Below are positions 37,901 to 53,490 of a stretch of 64,000 nt of DNA, in pieces. The stretch covers positions 34,363,955-34,427,954 of the forward strand of contig NC_087070.1 in NCBI RefSeq assembly GCF_963678635.1. The letters are read 5' to 3'. This stretch comes from Symsagittifera roscoffensis (Eukaryota; Xenacoelomorpha; Acoela; Convolutidae). Below the pieces are notes generated by a model, which saw nothing but the letters and a program-made list of their open reading frames with translations, searched no databases and had not been told where the DNA came from. A program made the translations under genes and the position numbers. Positions within the stretch are counted from its first letter, which is position 1, and each line of letters begins with the position of its first letter.

Positions 37901-40300
37901 GACGAAACATGATCATACCTGGTTTGCATGTTCATACCAGGACCAGACATGATCATAACTGACTTTGCATGATCATACCTGGACCAGATATGATCATACC
38001 TCACTTTACATGATCATACTTGAACCAGACATCATCATACCTGACTTTACAAGAGCATACTTGAACCAGACATGATCAAACCTGACTTTACATGATCATA
38101 CCTGGACCAGACATCATCATACCTGACTCTACATGATCATAGCTGGAACAGACATGATCATACCGGACTTTGCCTGTTCATACCTGGACCAGACATGATC
38201 ATACCTGACTTTACATGATCATACCTGGACCAGACATCATCATACCTGACTCTACATGATCATAGCTGGACCAGACATGATCATACCTGACTTTACATGT
38301 TCATACCTTGACCAGACATGATCATACCTGACTTTGCATGTTCACACCTGGAACAGACATGATCATTACCGACTTTTCATGTTCATACCTCGACCACACA
38401 TGATCATTACCGACTTTTCATGTTCATACCTCGACCACACATGATCATACCCGACTTTGCAAGTTCATACCTGGACCAGAAATGATCATACCTGACTTTG
38501 CATGTTCATACCTGGACCAGAAATGATCATATCTGACTTTACATGATCATACCTGGACGAAACATGATCATACCTGGTTTGCATGTTCATACCAGGACCA
38601 GACATGATCATAACTGACTTTGCATGATCATACCTGGACCAGATATGATCATACCTCACTTTACATGATCATACTTGAACCAGACATCATCATACCTGAC
38701 TTTACAAGAGCATACTTGAACCAGACATGATCATACCTGACTTTACATGATCATACCTGGACCAGACATGATCGTACCTGACTTTACATTATCATACCTG
38801 GACCAGACATGATCATACCTGATTCTACATGATCATACTCGGACCAGAGAAGATCATACCTGACTTAACATGATCATACCTGAACCAGACATGATCTTAC
38901 CTGACTTTAAATGATCATACCTGGATCAGACATGATCATACCTGACTTTACATGATCATACCTGGACCAGACTTGATCGTACCTGACTTTACATTATCAT
39001 ACCTGGACCAGACATGATCATACCTGACTCTACATGATCATAGCTGGACCAGACATGATCATACCTGACTTTGCATGTTCATACAAAGTAAGGTATGATC
39101 ATGCATGTTCATACCTGGACCAGACATGATCATACCTGACTTTACATGTTCATACCTTGACCAGACATGATCATACCTGACTTTGCATGTTCACACCTGG
39201 AACAGACATGATCATACCGGACTTTGCATGTTCATACCTGGACCAGACATGATCATACCTGACTTTTCAAGTTCATACCTCGACCAGACATGATCATACC
39301 TGACTTTGCATGTTCATACCTGGACCAGACATGATCATTCCTGACTTTGCATGTTCATACCTGGACCAGACATGATCATACCTGGTTTACATGATCATAC
39401 CTGGACGAGACATGATCATACCTGACTTTGCATGTTCATACTTGGACCAGACATGATCATACGTGACTTTACATGATCATACCTGGCTTTGCATGTTCAT
39501 ACTTGGACCAGACATGATCATACGTGACTTTACAGAATCATACCTAGACCAAAAATGATCATACTTGACTTTACATGATCATACCTGGACCAGACATGAT
39601 CGTACCTGACTTTACATTATCATACCTGGACCAGACTTGATCATACCTGACTCTACATGATCATACTCGGACCAGAGAAGATCATACCTGACTTAACATG
39701 ATCATACCTGAACCAGACATGATCTTACCTGACTTTAAATGATCATACCTGGATCAGACATGATCATACCTGACTTTAAATGATCATACCTGGACCAGAC
39801 ATGATCATACCTGACTCTACATGATCATAGCTGGACCAGACATGATCATACCTGACTTTGCATGTTCATACAAAGTAAGGTATGATCATGCATGTTCATA
39901 CCTGGACCAGACATGATCATACCTGACTTTACATGTTCATACCTTGACCAGACATGATCATACCTGACTTTGCATGTTCACACCTGGAAGAGACATGATC
40001 ATACCGGACTTTGCATGTTCATACCTGGACCAGACATGATCATACCTGACTTTTCATATTCATACCTCGACCAGACATGATCATACCTGACTTTGCATGT
40101 TCATACCTGGACCAGACATGATCATACCTGACTTTGCATGTTCATACCTGGACCAGACATGATCTTACCTGACTTTACATGATCATACCTGGACGAGACA
40201 TGATCATACCTGACTTTGCATGTTCATACTTGGACCAGACATGATAATACGTGACTTTACATGTTCATACCTCGACCAGACATGATCATACCTGACTTTG
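31991..40300 (+). repeat. Array zone E: CCAGAAATG and ATTACCGAC variants
   Basis: Marked by GACCAGAAATGATCAT, CATTACCGACTTTTC, TTTGCAAGTTC and the shortened unit CCTGGTTTGCATGTTC-ATACCAGG (starting at GGTTT 33,181, 34,511, 37,921 and 38,576), which is itself a 5-bp-stem inverted repeat. The inverted insertion often has AAATAAGG here in place of AAGTAAGG (32,073; 32,841; 34,212; 37,581). Confidence 0.8.
35320..37130 (+). repeat. 902-bp tandem duplication, near identical
   Basis: CCAGATATG at 35,331/36,233 and GGAGCAGATATG at 35,697/36,599 both give 902 bp, exactly 22 dimers. Very few differences were seen between the two copies (for example ATAAAACC against ATCAAACC), so the event looks recent. 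Confidence 0.85.
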
Positions 40301-43300
40301 CATGTTCATACCTGGACCAGACATGATCACACCTGACTTTACTTGATCATACCTCGAATGACATGATCAGACCTGATTTGCATGTTCATACCTGGACCAA
40401 ACATGATCATACCTGACTTTGCATGTTCATACCTGGACCACACATGATCACATCTGACTTTCCATGTTCATACTTGGACCAGACATGATCTTACCTGAAC
40501 CAGAACTGGCTATGCCTGATTTTAAATGATCATACCTGGACCAGACATGATCATACCTGACTCTGCGTGTTTATACCTGGATCAAACATGATCATATCTG
40601 ACTTTGCATGTTCATACCTGGACCAGACATGATCATACCTGACTTTGCATCTTCATACCTGGACCAAACATGATCATACCTGATAATACATGATCTTACC
40701 TGGACCAGATATGATCATACCTGACTTTGCATGTTCATACCTGGACCAAACTTGATCATACCTGATAATACATGATCTTACCTGGACCAGACATGATCAT
40801 ACCTGACTTTTCATGTTCATACCTCGACCAGACATGATCATACCTGACTTTGCATGTTCATACCTGGACCAGACATGATCATACCTGACTTTGCATGTTC
40901 ATACCTGGACCAGACATGATCATACCTGACTTAACATGATCATACCTGGACGAGACATGATCATGACTGACTTTGCATGTTCATACTTGGACCAGACATG
41001 ATCATACGTGACTTTACATGTTCATACCTCGACCAGACATGATCATACCTGACTTTGCATGTTCATACCTGGACCAGACATGATCACACCTGACTTTACT
41101 TGATCATACCTGGAATGACATGATCATACCTGATTTGCATGTTCATACCTGGACCAAACATGATCATACCTGATTTTGCATCTTCATACCTGGACCAAAC
41201 ATGATCATACCTGATAATACATGATCTTACCTGGACCAGATATGATCATACCTGACTTTGCATGTTCATACTTGGACCAGACATGATCACACCTGACTTT
41301 ACTTGATCATACCTGGAATGACATGATCATACCTGATTTGCATGTTCATACCTGGACCAAACATGATCATACCTGACTTTGCATGTTCATACCTGGCCCA
41401 GACATGATCATACCTGACTTTCCATGTTCATACTTGGACCAGACATGATCTTACCTGAAACAGAACTGGCTATGCCTGACTTTAAATGATCATACCTGGA
41501 CCAGATATGATCATACCTGACTTTGCATGTTCATACCTGGACCAGACATGATCATACCTGATTTTGCATCTTCATACCTGGACCAAACATGATCATACCT
41601 GATAATACATGATCTTACCTGGACCAGACATGACCATACCTGACTTTGGATGTTCATACCTGGACCAGACATAATCATACCTGACTTTGCATGTTCATAC
41701 CTGGACCAAACATGATCGTACCTGATAATACATGATTTTACCTCCTGGACCAGTCATGATCATACCTGACTTTGCATGTTCATACCTGGACCAGACATGA
41801 TCATACCTGACTTTGCATGTTCATACCTGGACCAGACATGATCATACCTGACTTTACATGATCATACCTGGACCAGACATGATCATACGTGACTTTACAT
41901 GTTCATACCTCGACCAGACATGATCATACCTGACTTTGCAGGTTCATACCTGGACCAGACATGATCACACCTGACTTTACTTGATCATACCTGGACCAGA
42001 CATGATCTTACCTGAACCAGAACTGGCTATACCTGACTTTGCATGTTCATACCTGGACCAAACATGATCGTACCTGATAATACATGATTTTACCTCCTGG
42101 ACCAGTCATGATCATACCTGACTTTGCATGTTCATACCTGGACCAGACATGATCATACCTGACTTTGCATGTTCATACCTGGACCAGACATGATCATACC
42201 TGACTTTCCATGTTCATACTTGGACCAGACATGATCTTACCTGAACCAGAACTGGCTATGCCTGACTTTAAATGATCATACCTGGACCAGACATGATCTT
42301 ACCTGAACCAGAACTGGCTATGCCTGATTTTAAATGATCATACCTGGACCAGACATGATCATACCTGACTTTGCATGTTTATACCTGGATCAAACATGAT
42401 CATATCTGACTTTGCATGTTCATACCTGGACCAGACATGATCATACCTGACTTTGCATCTTCATACCTGGACCAAACATTATCATACCTGATAATACATG
42501 ATCTTACCCGGACCAGATATGATCATACCTGACTTTGCATGTTCATACCTGGACCAAACTTGATCATACCTGATAATACATGATCTTACTTGGACCAGAC
42601 ATGATCATACCTGACTTTTCATGTTCATACCTCGACCAGACATGATCATACCTGACTTTGCATGTTCATACCTGGACCAGACATGATCATACCTGACTTT
42701 GCATGTTCATACCTGGACCAGACATGATCATACCTGACTTTACATGATCATACCTGGACGAGACATGATCATACCTGACTTTGCATGTTCATACTTGGAC
42801 CAGACATGATCATACGTGACTTTACATGTTCATACCTCGACCAGACATGATCATACCTGACTTTGCATGTTCATACCTGGACCAGACATGATCACACCTG
42901 ACTTTACTTGATCATACCTGGAATGACATGATCATACCTGATTTGCATGTTCATACCTGGACCAAACATGATCATACCTGATTTTGCATCTTCATACCTG
43001 GACCAAACATGATCATACCTGATAATACATGATCTTACCTGGACCAGATATGATCATACCTGACTTTGCATGTTCATACCTGGACCAGACATAATCATAC
43101 CTGACTTTGCATGTTCATACCTGGACCAAACATGATCGTACCTGATAATACATGATTTTACCTCCTGGACCAGTCATGATCATACCTGACTTTGCATGTT
43201 CATACCTGGACCAGACATGATCATACCTGACTTTGCATGTTCATACCTGGACCAGACATGATCATACCTGACTTTACATGATCATACCTGGACGAGACAT

Positions 43301-44350
43301 GATTATACCTGACTTTGCATGTTCATACTTGGACGAGACATGATCATACGTGACTTTACATGTTCATACCTCGACCAGACATTATCATACCTGACTTTGC
43401 ATGTTCATACCTGGACCAGACTTGATCACACCTGACTTTACTTGATCATACCTGGAATGACATGATCATACCTGATTTGCATGTTCATACCTGGACCAAA
43501 CATGATCATACCTGACTTTGCATGTTCATACCTGGACCAGACATGATCATACCTGGATTCCATGTTCATACTTGGACCAGACATGATCTTACCCGAACCA
43601 GAACTGGCTATGCCTGACTTTAAATGATCATACCTGGACCAGACATGATCATACCTGACTTTGCATGTTCATACTTGGACCAGACATGATCATACCTGAA
43701 TTTGCATGTTTTTACCTGGACCAAACATGATCATATCTGACTTTGCATCTTCATACCTGGACCAGACATGATCATACCTGATTTTGCATCTTCATACCTG
43801 GTCCAAACATGATCATACCTGATAATACATGATCTTACCTGGACCAGATATGATCATACCTGACTTTGCATGTTCATACCTGGACCAGACATGATCATAC
43901 CTGATTTTGCATCTTCATACCTGGACCAAACATGATCATACCTGATAATACATGATCTTACCTGGACCAGACATGACCATACCTGACTTTGCATGTTCAT
44001 ACCTGGACCAAACATGATCGTACCTGATAATACATGATTTTACCTCCTGGACCAGATATGATCATACCTGACTTTGCATGTTCATACCTGGACCAGACAT
44101 GATCATACCTGACGTTGCATGTTCATACCTGGACCAAAGATGATCATACCTGATAATACATGAACTTACATGGACCAAACTTGATCATACCTGACTTTGC
44201 ATGTTCATACCTGGACCAAACATGATCATACTTGATAATACATGATCTTACCTGACCAGACATGATCATACCTGACTTTGCATGTTCATACCTGGACCAG
44301 ACATGATCATCTTTGACTTTGCATTTTCATACCTGGACCAAACATGATCA
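40301..44350 (+). repeat. Array zone F: transition between left and right families
   Basis: The first GATAATACATGATCTTACC units appear (from about 40,680) among CATGTTC-type dimers. Two markers are confined here. One is a monomer with AACTGGCTATGCCTG in place of the usual core (40,504; 41,464; 42,021; 42,250; 42,312; 43,602). The other is a 3-base insertion, TTACCTCCTGGACC (41,741; 42,093; 43,161; 44,043). ATTTGCATG-containing units are also frequent. Confidence 0.8.
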
Positions 44351-47300
44351 TACCTAATAATACATGATCCTAAATGACCAGACATGATCGTACCTGACTT
44401 TGCATGTTCATACCTGGACCAGACATGATCATACCTGATTTTGCATGTTCATACCTGGACCAAACATGGTCATACCTGATAATACAAGATCTTACCTGGA
44501 CCAGACAAGATCATACCTGACTTTGCATGTTCATACCTGGTCCAGACATGATCATACCTGTTTTTGCTTGTTCATACCTGGACCAGAAATGATCATAGCT
44601 GACTTTGCATGTTCATACCTGGACCAGACATGATCATACCTGACTTTGCATGTTCATACCTGGACCAAACATGATCATACCTAATAATACATGATCCTAA
44701 ATGACCAGACATGATCTTACCTGACTTTGCATATTCATACCTGGACCAGACATGATCATCTTTGACTTTGCATTTTCATACCTGGACCAAACATGGTCAT
44801 ACCTGATAATACAAGATCTTACCTGGACCAGACAAGATCATACCTGACTTTGCATGTTCATACCTGGTCCAGACATGATCATACCTGTTTTTGCTTGTTC
44901 ATACCTGGACCAGAAATGATCATACCTGACTTTACATGTTCATACCTGGACCAAACATGGTCATACCTGATAATACATGATTTTACCTGGACCAGAAATG
45001 ATCATACCTGACTTTGCTTGTTCATACCTAGACCAAACATGATCATACCTGATAATACATGATCTTATCTGACCAGATACGATCATACCTGACTTTGCAT
45101 ATCCATAACTGGACCAAACATGATCATATCTTACTTCGCATGTTCATACCTGGACCAAAGATGATCATACCTGATAATACATGATCTTACCTGGACCAGA
45201 CCTGATCATACTTGACTTTGTATTTTCATACCTGAACCAAACATGATCATACCTAATAATACATGATCCTAACTGACCAGACATGATCATACCTGACTTT
45301 GCATGTTCATACCTGGACCAGACATGATCATACCTGACTTTGCATGTTCATACCTGGACCAAACATGATCATACCTAATAATACATGATCCTAAATGACC
45401 AGACATGATCTTACCTGACTTTGCATGTTCATACCTGGACCAGACATGATCATACCTGATTTTGCATGTTCATACCTGGACCAAACATGGTCATACCTGA
45501 TAATACAAGATCTTACCTGGACCAGACAAGATCATACCTGACTTTGCATGTTCATACCTGGTCCAGACATGATCATATCTGACTTTGCATGTTAATACCT
45601 GGACCAAACATTGTCATACCTGATAATACAAGATCTTACCTGGACCAGACAAGATCATACCTGACTTTGCATGTTCATACCTGGACCAGACATGATCATA
45701 CCTGACTTTGCATGTTCATACTTGGACCAAACATGATCATACCTAATAATACATGATCCTAACTGACCAAACATGATCGTACCTGACTTTGCATGTTCAT
45801 ACCTGGACCAGACATGATCATGCCTGATTTTGCATGTTCATATCTGGACCAAACATGGTCATACCTGATAATACAAGATCTTACCTGGACCAGACAAGAT
45901 CATACCTGACTTTGCATGTTTATACCTGGTCCAGACATGATCATACCTGACTTTGCATGTTCATACCTGGACCAGAAATGATCATACCTGACTTTACATG
46001 TTCATACCTGGACCAAACATGGTCATACCTGATAATACAAGATCTTACCTGGACCAGACAAGATCATACCTGACTTTGCATGTTCATACCTGGACCAGAA
46101 ATGATCATACCTGACTTTGCATGTTCATTCCTGGACCAAACATGATCATACCTGATAATGCATGTTCATACCTGGACCAAACATGATCATACCTAATAAT
46201 ACATGATCCTAACTGACCAGACATGATCGTACCTGACTTTGCATGTTCGTACCTGGACCAGATATGATCATACCTGATTTTGCATGTTCATACCTGGACC
46301 AAACATGGTCATACCTGATAATACAAGATCTTACCTGGACCAGACAAGATCATACCTGACTTTGCATGTTCATACCTGGTCCAGACATGATCATACCTGA
46401 CTTTGCATGTTCATACCTGGACCAGAAATGATCATACCTGACTTAACATGTTCATACCTGGACCAAACATGGTCATACCTGATAATGCATGATCTTACCT
46501 GGACCAGACATGACAAGACCTGACTTTGCTTGTTCATACCTAGACCAAACATGATCATACCTGATAATACATGATCTTACCTGACCAGATATGATCATAC
46601 CTGACTTTGCATATTCATAACTGGACCAAACATGATCATACCTTACTTCGCATGTTCATACCTGGACCAAACATGATCATACCTGATAATGCATGATCTT
46701 ACCTGGACAGACATGATCATACTTGACTTTGCATGTTCATACCTGAACCAAACATGATCATACCTAATAATACATGATCCTAACTGACCAGACATGATCA
46801 TACCTGACTTTGCATGTTCATACCTGGACGAGACATGATCATACCTGATTTTGCATGTTCATACCTGGACCAAATATGATCATACCTGATAATACAAGAT
46901 CTTACCTGGACCAGACATAATCATACCTGACTTTGCATGTTCATACCTGGTCCAGACATGATCATACCTGACTTCGCATGTTCATACCTGGACCAGACAT
47001 GATCATATCTGACTTTGCTTGTTCGTACCTGGACCAAACATGATCATACCTGATAATACATGATCTTACCTGGACCAGACATGACGAGACCTGACTTTGC
47101 TTGTTCATACCTAGACCAAACATCATCATACGTGATAATACATGATCTTACCTGACCAGATATGATCATACCTGACTTTGAATGTTCATAACTGGACCAA
47201 ACATGATCATACCTTACTTTGCATGCTTATACCTGGACCAAACATGATCATACCTGATAATGCATGATCTTACCTGGACCAGACATGATCATACCTAATA

Positions 47301-49890
47301 ATACATGATCCTAACTGACCAGACATGATCATACCTGACTTTGCATGTTCATACCTGGACCAGACATGATCATACCTGACTTTGCATCTTCATACCTGGA
47401 CCAAACATGATCTTACCTAATAACACATGATCCTAACTGACCAGAAATGATCATACCTGACTTTGCATGTTCATACCTGGTCCAGACATGATCATACCTG
47501 ACTTTGCATGTTCATACCTGGACCAGAAATGATCATACCTGACTTTACATGTTCATACCTGGACCAAACATGGTCATACCTGATAATACAAGATCTTACC
47601 TGGACCAGACAAGATCATACCTGACTTTGCATGTTCATTCCTGGACCAAACATGATCATACCTGATAATGCATGTTCATACCTGGACCAAACATGATCAT
47701 ACCTAATAATACATGATCCTAACTGACCAGACATGATCGTACCTGACTTTGCATGTTCATACCTGGACCAGACATGATCATACCTGATAATACAAGATCT
47801 TACCTGGACCAGACAAGATCATACCTGACTTTGCATGTTCATACCTGGTCCAGACATGATCATACCTGACTTTGCATGTTCATACCTGGACCAGAAATGA
47901 TCATACCTGACTTAACATGTTCATACCTGGACCAAACATGGTCATACCTGATAATGCATGATCTTACCTGGACCAGACATGACAAGAACTGACTTTGCTT
48001 GTTCATACCTAGACCAAACATGATCATACCTGCTAATACATGATCTTACCTGACCAGATATGATCATACCTGACTTTGCATATTCATAACTGGACCAAAC
48101 ATGATCATACCTTACTTCGCATGTTCATACCTGGACCAAACATGATCATACTTGATAATGCATGATCTTACCTGGACAGACATGATCATACTTGACTTTG
48201 CATGTTCATACCTGAACCAAACATGATCATACCTAATAATACATGATCCTAACTGACCAGACATGATCATACCTGACTTTGCATGTTCATTCCTGGACGA
48301 GACATGATCATACCTGATTTTGCATGTTCATACCTGGACCAAATATGATCATACCTGATAATACAAGATCTTACCTGGACCAGACATAATCATACCTGAC
48401 TTTGCATGTTCATACCTGGTCCAGACATGATCATACCAGACTTCGCATGTTCATACCTGTACCAGACATGATCATATCTGACTTTGCTTGTTCGTACCTG
48501 GACCAAACATGGTCATACCTGATAATACATGATCTTACCTGGACCAGACATGACGAGACCTGATTTTGCTTGTTCATACCTAGACCAAACATCATCATAC
48601 GTGATAATACATGATCTTACCTGACCAGATATGATCATACCTGACTTTGAATGTTCATAACTGGACCAAAGATGATCATACCTTACTTTGCATGCTTATA
48701 CCTGGACCAAAGATGATCATACCTGATAATGCATGATCTTACCTGGACCAGACATGATCATACCTAATAATACATGATCCTAACTGACCAGACATGATCA
48801 TACCTGACTTTGCATGTTCATACCTGGACCAGACATGATCATACCTGACTTTGCATGTTCATACCTGGACCAAACATGATCTTACCTAATAATACATGAT
48901 CCTAACTGACCAGAAACGATCATACCTGACTTTGCATGTTCATACTTGGACCAGACATGATCATACCTGATTTTGCATGTTCATACCTGGACCAAACATG
49001 ATCAAACCTGATAATACAAGATCTTACCTGGACCAGACATGATCATACCTGACTTTGCATGTTCATACCTGGACCAGACATGATCATACTTGACTTTGCA
49101 TGTTCATACCTGGACCAAACATGATCATACCTAATAATACATAATCCTAACTGACCAGACATGATCATACCTGACTTCGCATGTTCTTACCTGGACCAGA
49201 CATGATCATACCTGACTTTGCATATTCATAACTGGACCAAACATGATCATACCTTACTTCGCATGTTCATACCTGGACCAAACATGATCATACCTGATAA
49301 TGCATGATCTTACCTGGACCAGACATAATCATACTTGACTTTGCATGTTCATACCTGAACCAAAAATGATCATACCTAATAATACATGATCCTAACTGAC
49401 CAGACATGATCATACCTGACTTTGCATGTTCATACCTGGACGAGACATGATCATACCTGATTTTGCATGTTCATACCTGGACCAAACATGATCATACCTG
49501 ATAATACAAGATTTTACCTGGACCAGACATGATCATACCTAGTGTTGCATGTTCATACCTGGTCCAGACATGATCATACCTGACTTCGCTTGTTCATACC
49601 TGGACCAGACATGATCATATCTGACTTTGCTTGTTCGTTCCTGGACCAAACCTGGTCATACCTGATAATACATGAGCTTACCTGGACCAGACATGACAAG
49701 ACCTGACTTTGCTTGTTCATACAAGGACCAAACATCATCATACCTGATAATACATGATCTTACCTGACCAGATATGACCATACCTGACTTTGAATGTTCA
49801 TAACTGGACCAAAAATGATCACACCTTACTTTGCATGTTCATACCTGGACCAAACAGGATTATACCTGATAATGCATGATATTACCTGGA

Positions 49891-52800
49891 CCAGGCATGA
49901 TCATACCTAATAATATATGATCCTAAGTGACCAGACATGATCATACCTGACTTTGCATGTTCATACCTGGACCAGACATGATCATACCTGACTTTGCATG
50001 TTCATACCTGGACCAAACATGATCATACCTAATAATACATGATCCTAACTGACCAGACATGATCATACCTGACTTTGCATGTTCATACCTGGACCAGACA
50101 TGATCATACCTGATAATACAAGATCTTACCTGGACCAGACATGATCATACCTAGTGTTGCATGTTCATACCTGGTCCATACATGATCATTACTGACTTCG
50201 CTTGTTCATACCTGGACCAGACATGATCATACCTGACTTTGCATGTTCATACCTGAACCAAAAATGATCATACCTAATAATACATGATCCTAACTGACCA
50301 GACATGATCATACCTGACTTTGCATGTTCATACCTGGACGAGACATGATCATACCTGATTTTGCATGTTCATACCTGGACCAAACATGATCATACCTGAT
50401 AATACAAGATCTTACCTGGACCAGACATGATCATACCTAGTGTTGCATGTTCATACCTGGTCCAGACATGATCATACCTGACTTCGCTTGTTCATACCTG
50501 GACCAGACATGATCATATCTGACTTTGCTTGTTCGTTCCTGGACCAAACCTGGTCATACCTGATAATACATGAGCTTACCTGGACCAGACATGACAAGAA
50601 CTGACTTTGCTTGTTCATACCTAGACCAAACATCATCATACCTGATAATACATGATCTTACCTGACCAGATATGACCATACCTGACTTTGAATGTTCATA
50701 ACTGGACCAAACATGATCACACCTTACTTTGCATGTTCATACCTGGACCAAACAGGATTATACCTGATAATGCATGATCTTACCTGGACCAGGCATGATC
50801 ATACCTAATAATATATGATCCTAAGTGACCAGACATGATCATACCTGACTTTGCATGTTCATACCTGGACCAGACATGATCATACCTGACTTTGCATGTT
50901 CATACCTGGACCAAACATGATCATACCTAATAATACATGATCCTAACTGACCAGACATGATCATACCTGACTTTGCATGTTCATGCCTGGACCAGACATG
51001 ATCATACCTGATAATACAAGATCTTACCTGGACCAGACATGATCATACCTAGTGTTGCATGTTCATACCTGGTCCAGGCATGATCATACCTGACTTCGCT
51101 TGTTCATACCTGGACCAGACATGATCATATCTGACTTTGCTTGTTCAATCCTGGACCAAACCTGGTCATACCTGATAATACATGAGCTTACCTGGACCAG
51201 ACATGACAAGACCTGACTTTGCTTGTTCATACCTAGACCAAACATCATCATACCTGATAATACATGATCTTACCTGACCAGATATGACCATACCTGAATT
51301 TGAATGTTCATAACTGGACCAAACATGATCACACCTTACTTTGCATGTTCATACCTGGACCAAACAGGATTATACCTGATAATGCATGATCTTACCTGGA
51401 CCAGGCATGATCATACCTAATAATATATGATCCTAAGTGACCAGACATGATCATACCTGACTTTGCATGTTCATACCTGGACCAGACATGATCATACCTG
51501 ACTTTGCATGTTCATACCTGGACCAAACATGATCATACCTAATAATACATGATCCTAACTGACCAGACATGATCATACCTGACTTTGCATGTTCATACCT
51601 GGACCAGACATGATCATACCTGACTTTGCATGTTCATTCCTGGACCCGACATGATCATACCTGACTTTGCATGTTCATACCTGGACCAGACATGATCATA
51701 TCTGACTTTGCTTGTTCGTTCCTGGACCAAACCTGGTCATACCTGATAATACAAGATCTTACCTGGACCAGACATGATCATACCTGGTGTTGCATGTTCA
51801 TACCTGGTCCAGACATGATCATACTTGACTTCGCATGTTCATACCTGGACAAGACATGATCATATCTGACTTTGCTTGTTCGTTCCTGGACCAAACCTGG
51901 TCATACCTGATAATACATGAGCTTACCTGGACCAGACATGACAAGACCTGACTTTGCTTGTTCATACCTAGACCAAACATCATCATACCTGATAATACAT
52001 GATCTTACCTGACCAGATATGACCATACCTGACTTTGAATGTTCATAACTGGACCAAACATGATCACACCTTACCTTGCATGTTCATACCTGGACCAAAC
52101 ATGATTATACCTGATAATGCATGATCTTACCTGGACCAGGCATGATCATACCTAATAATATATGATCCTAAGTGACCAGACATGATCTTTCCTGATTTTG
52201 CATGTTCATACCTGGACCAGACATGATCATACCTGACTTTGCATGTTCATACCTGGACCAGATATGATCATATCTGACTTTGCTTGTTCGTTCCTGGACC
52301 AAACCTGGTCATACCTGATAATACAAGATCTTACCTGGACCAGACATGATCATACCTGGTGTTGCATGTTCATACCTGGTCCAGACATGATCATACTTGA
52401 CTTCGCATGTTCATACCTGGACAGGACATGATCATATCTGACTTTGCTTGTTCGTTCCTGGACCAAACCTGGTCATACCTGATAATACAAGATCTTACCT
52501 GGACCAGACATGATCATTCCTGACTTTGCATGTTCATACCTGGACCCGACATGATCATACCTGACTTTGCATGTTCATACCTGGACCAGACATGATCATA
52601 TCTGACTTCGCTTGTTCGTTCCTGGACCAAACCTGGTCATACCTGATAATACAAGATCTTACCTGGACCAGACATGATCATACCTGGTGTTGCATGTTCA
52701 TACCTGGACCAAACATGATCATACCTGATAATGCATGATCTTACCTGGACCAGGCATGATCATACCTAATAATATATGATCCTAAGTGACCAGACATGAT

Positions 52801-53490
52801 CATTCCTGACTTTGCATGTTCATACCTGGACCAGACATGATCATACCTGACTTTGCATGTTCATACCTGGACCAGACATGATCATATCTGACTTTGCTTG
52901 TTCGTTCCTGGACCAAACCTGGTCATACCTGATAATACAAGATCTTACCTGGACCAGACATGATCATTCCTGACTTTGCATGTTCATACCTGGACCCGAC
53001 ATGATCATACCTGACTTTGCATGTTCATACCTGGACCAATCATGATCATATCTGACTTTGCTTGTTCGTTCCTGGACCAAACCTGGTCATACCTGATAAT
53101 ACAAGATCTTACCTGGACCAGACATGATCATACCGGGTGTTGCATGTTCATACCTGGTCCAGACATGATCACACTTGACTTCGCATGTTCATACCTGGAC
53201 AAGACATGATCATATCTGACATTGCTTGTTCGTTCCTGGACCAAACCTGGTCATACCTGATAATACATGAGCTTACCTGGACCAGACATGACAAGACCTG
53301 ACTTTGCTTGTTCATACCTAGACCAAACATCATCATACCTGATAATACATGATCTTATTTGACCAGATATGACCATACCTGACTTTGAATGTTCATAACT
53401 GGACCAAACATGATCACACCTTACCTTGCATGTTCATACCTGGACCAAACATGATCATACCTGATAATGCATGATCTTACCTGGACCAGG
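49891..53490 (+). repeat. Higher-order block with 612-736 and 898-bp spacings
   Basis: CCAGGCATGATC followed by AATAATATATGATCC (AATATTATATGATCC in the last copy) occurs at 49,891, 50,789, 51,401, 52,136, 52,750 and 53,486. The spacings are 898, 612, 735, 614 and 736 bp. The last four alternate between about 613 and 735 bp, a difference of three dimers. Confidence 0.75.

Larger units (their letters stand above)
8829..39902. repeat. Family of about 32 identical-type 30-bp inverted insertions
   Basis: Each is an 18-base inverted piece, AAAGTAAGGTATGATCAT, flanked on both sides by GCATGTTCATAC. In the clear copy the flanks are 10,772-10,783 and 10,802-10,813, and the inverted piece is 10,784-10,801. 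Removing 30 bases (inverted piece plus one flank) restores a canonical dimer. Inverted pieces start at 8840, 9648, 10784, 11593, 12730, 13047, 13364, 14091, 14408, 15262, 15579, 15896, 22315, 22591, 24179, 24496, 26124, 26482, 26840, 27936, 28540, 30168, 30526, 32073, 32841, 33648, 34212, 34938, 35296, 37581, 39085 and 39872. None lies before 8.8 kb, between 16 and 22.3 kb, or after 39.9 kb. Confidence 0.9.

Noticed and set aside
44445-53209. Plus-strand ORFs with FIPGPDM-like repeats
   Set aside because: Repeat translations of CATGTTCATACCTGGACC units; copies recur with the higher-order period and show no coding signature of their own.
51700-53300. CENP-B box in TTCGTTCC-bearing units
   Set aside because: TTCG is present but the downstream A and CGGG positions of the box are not matched.
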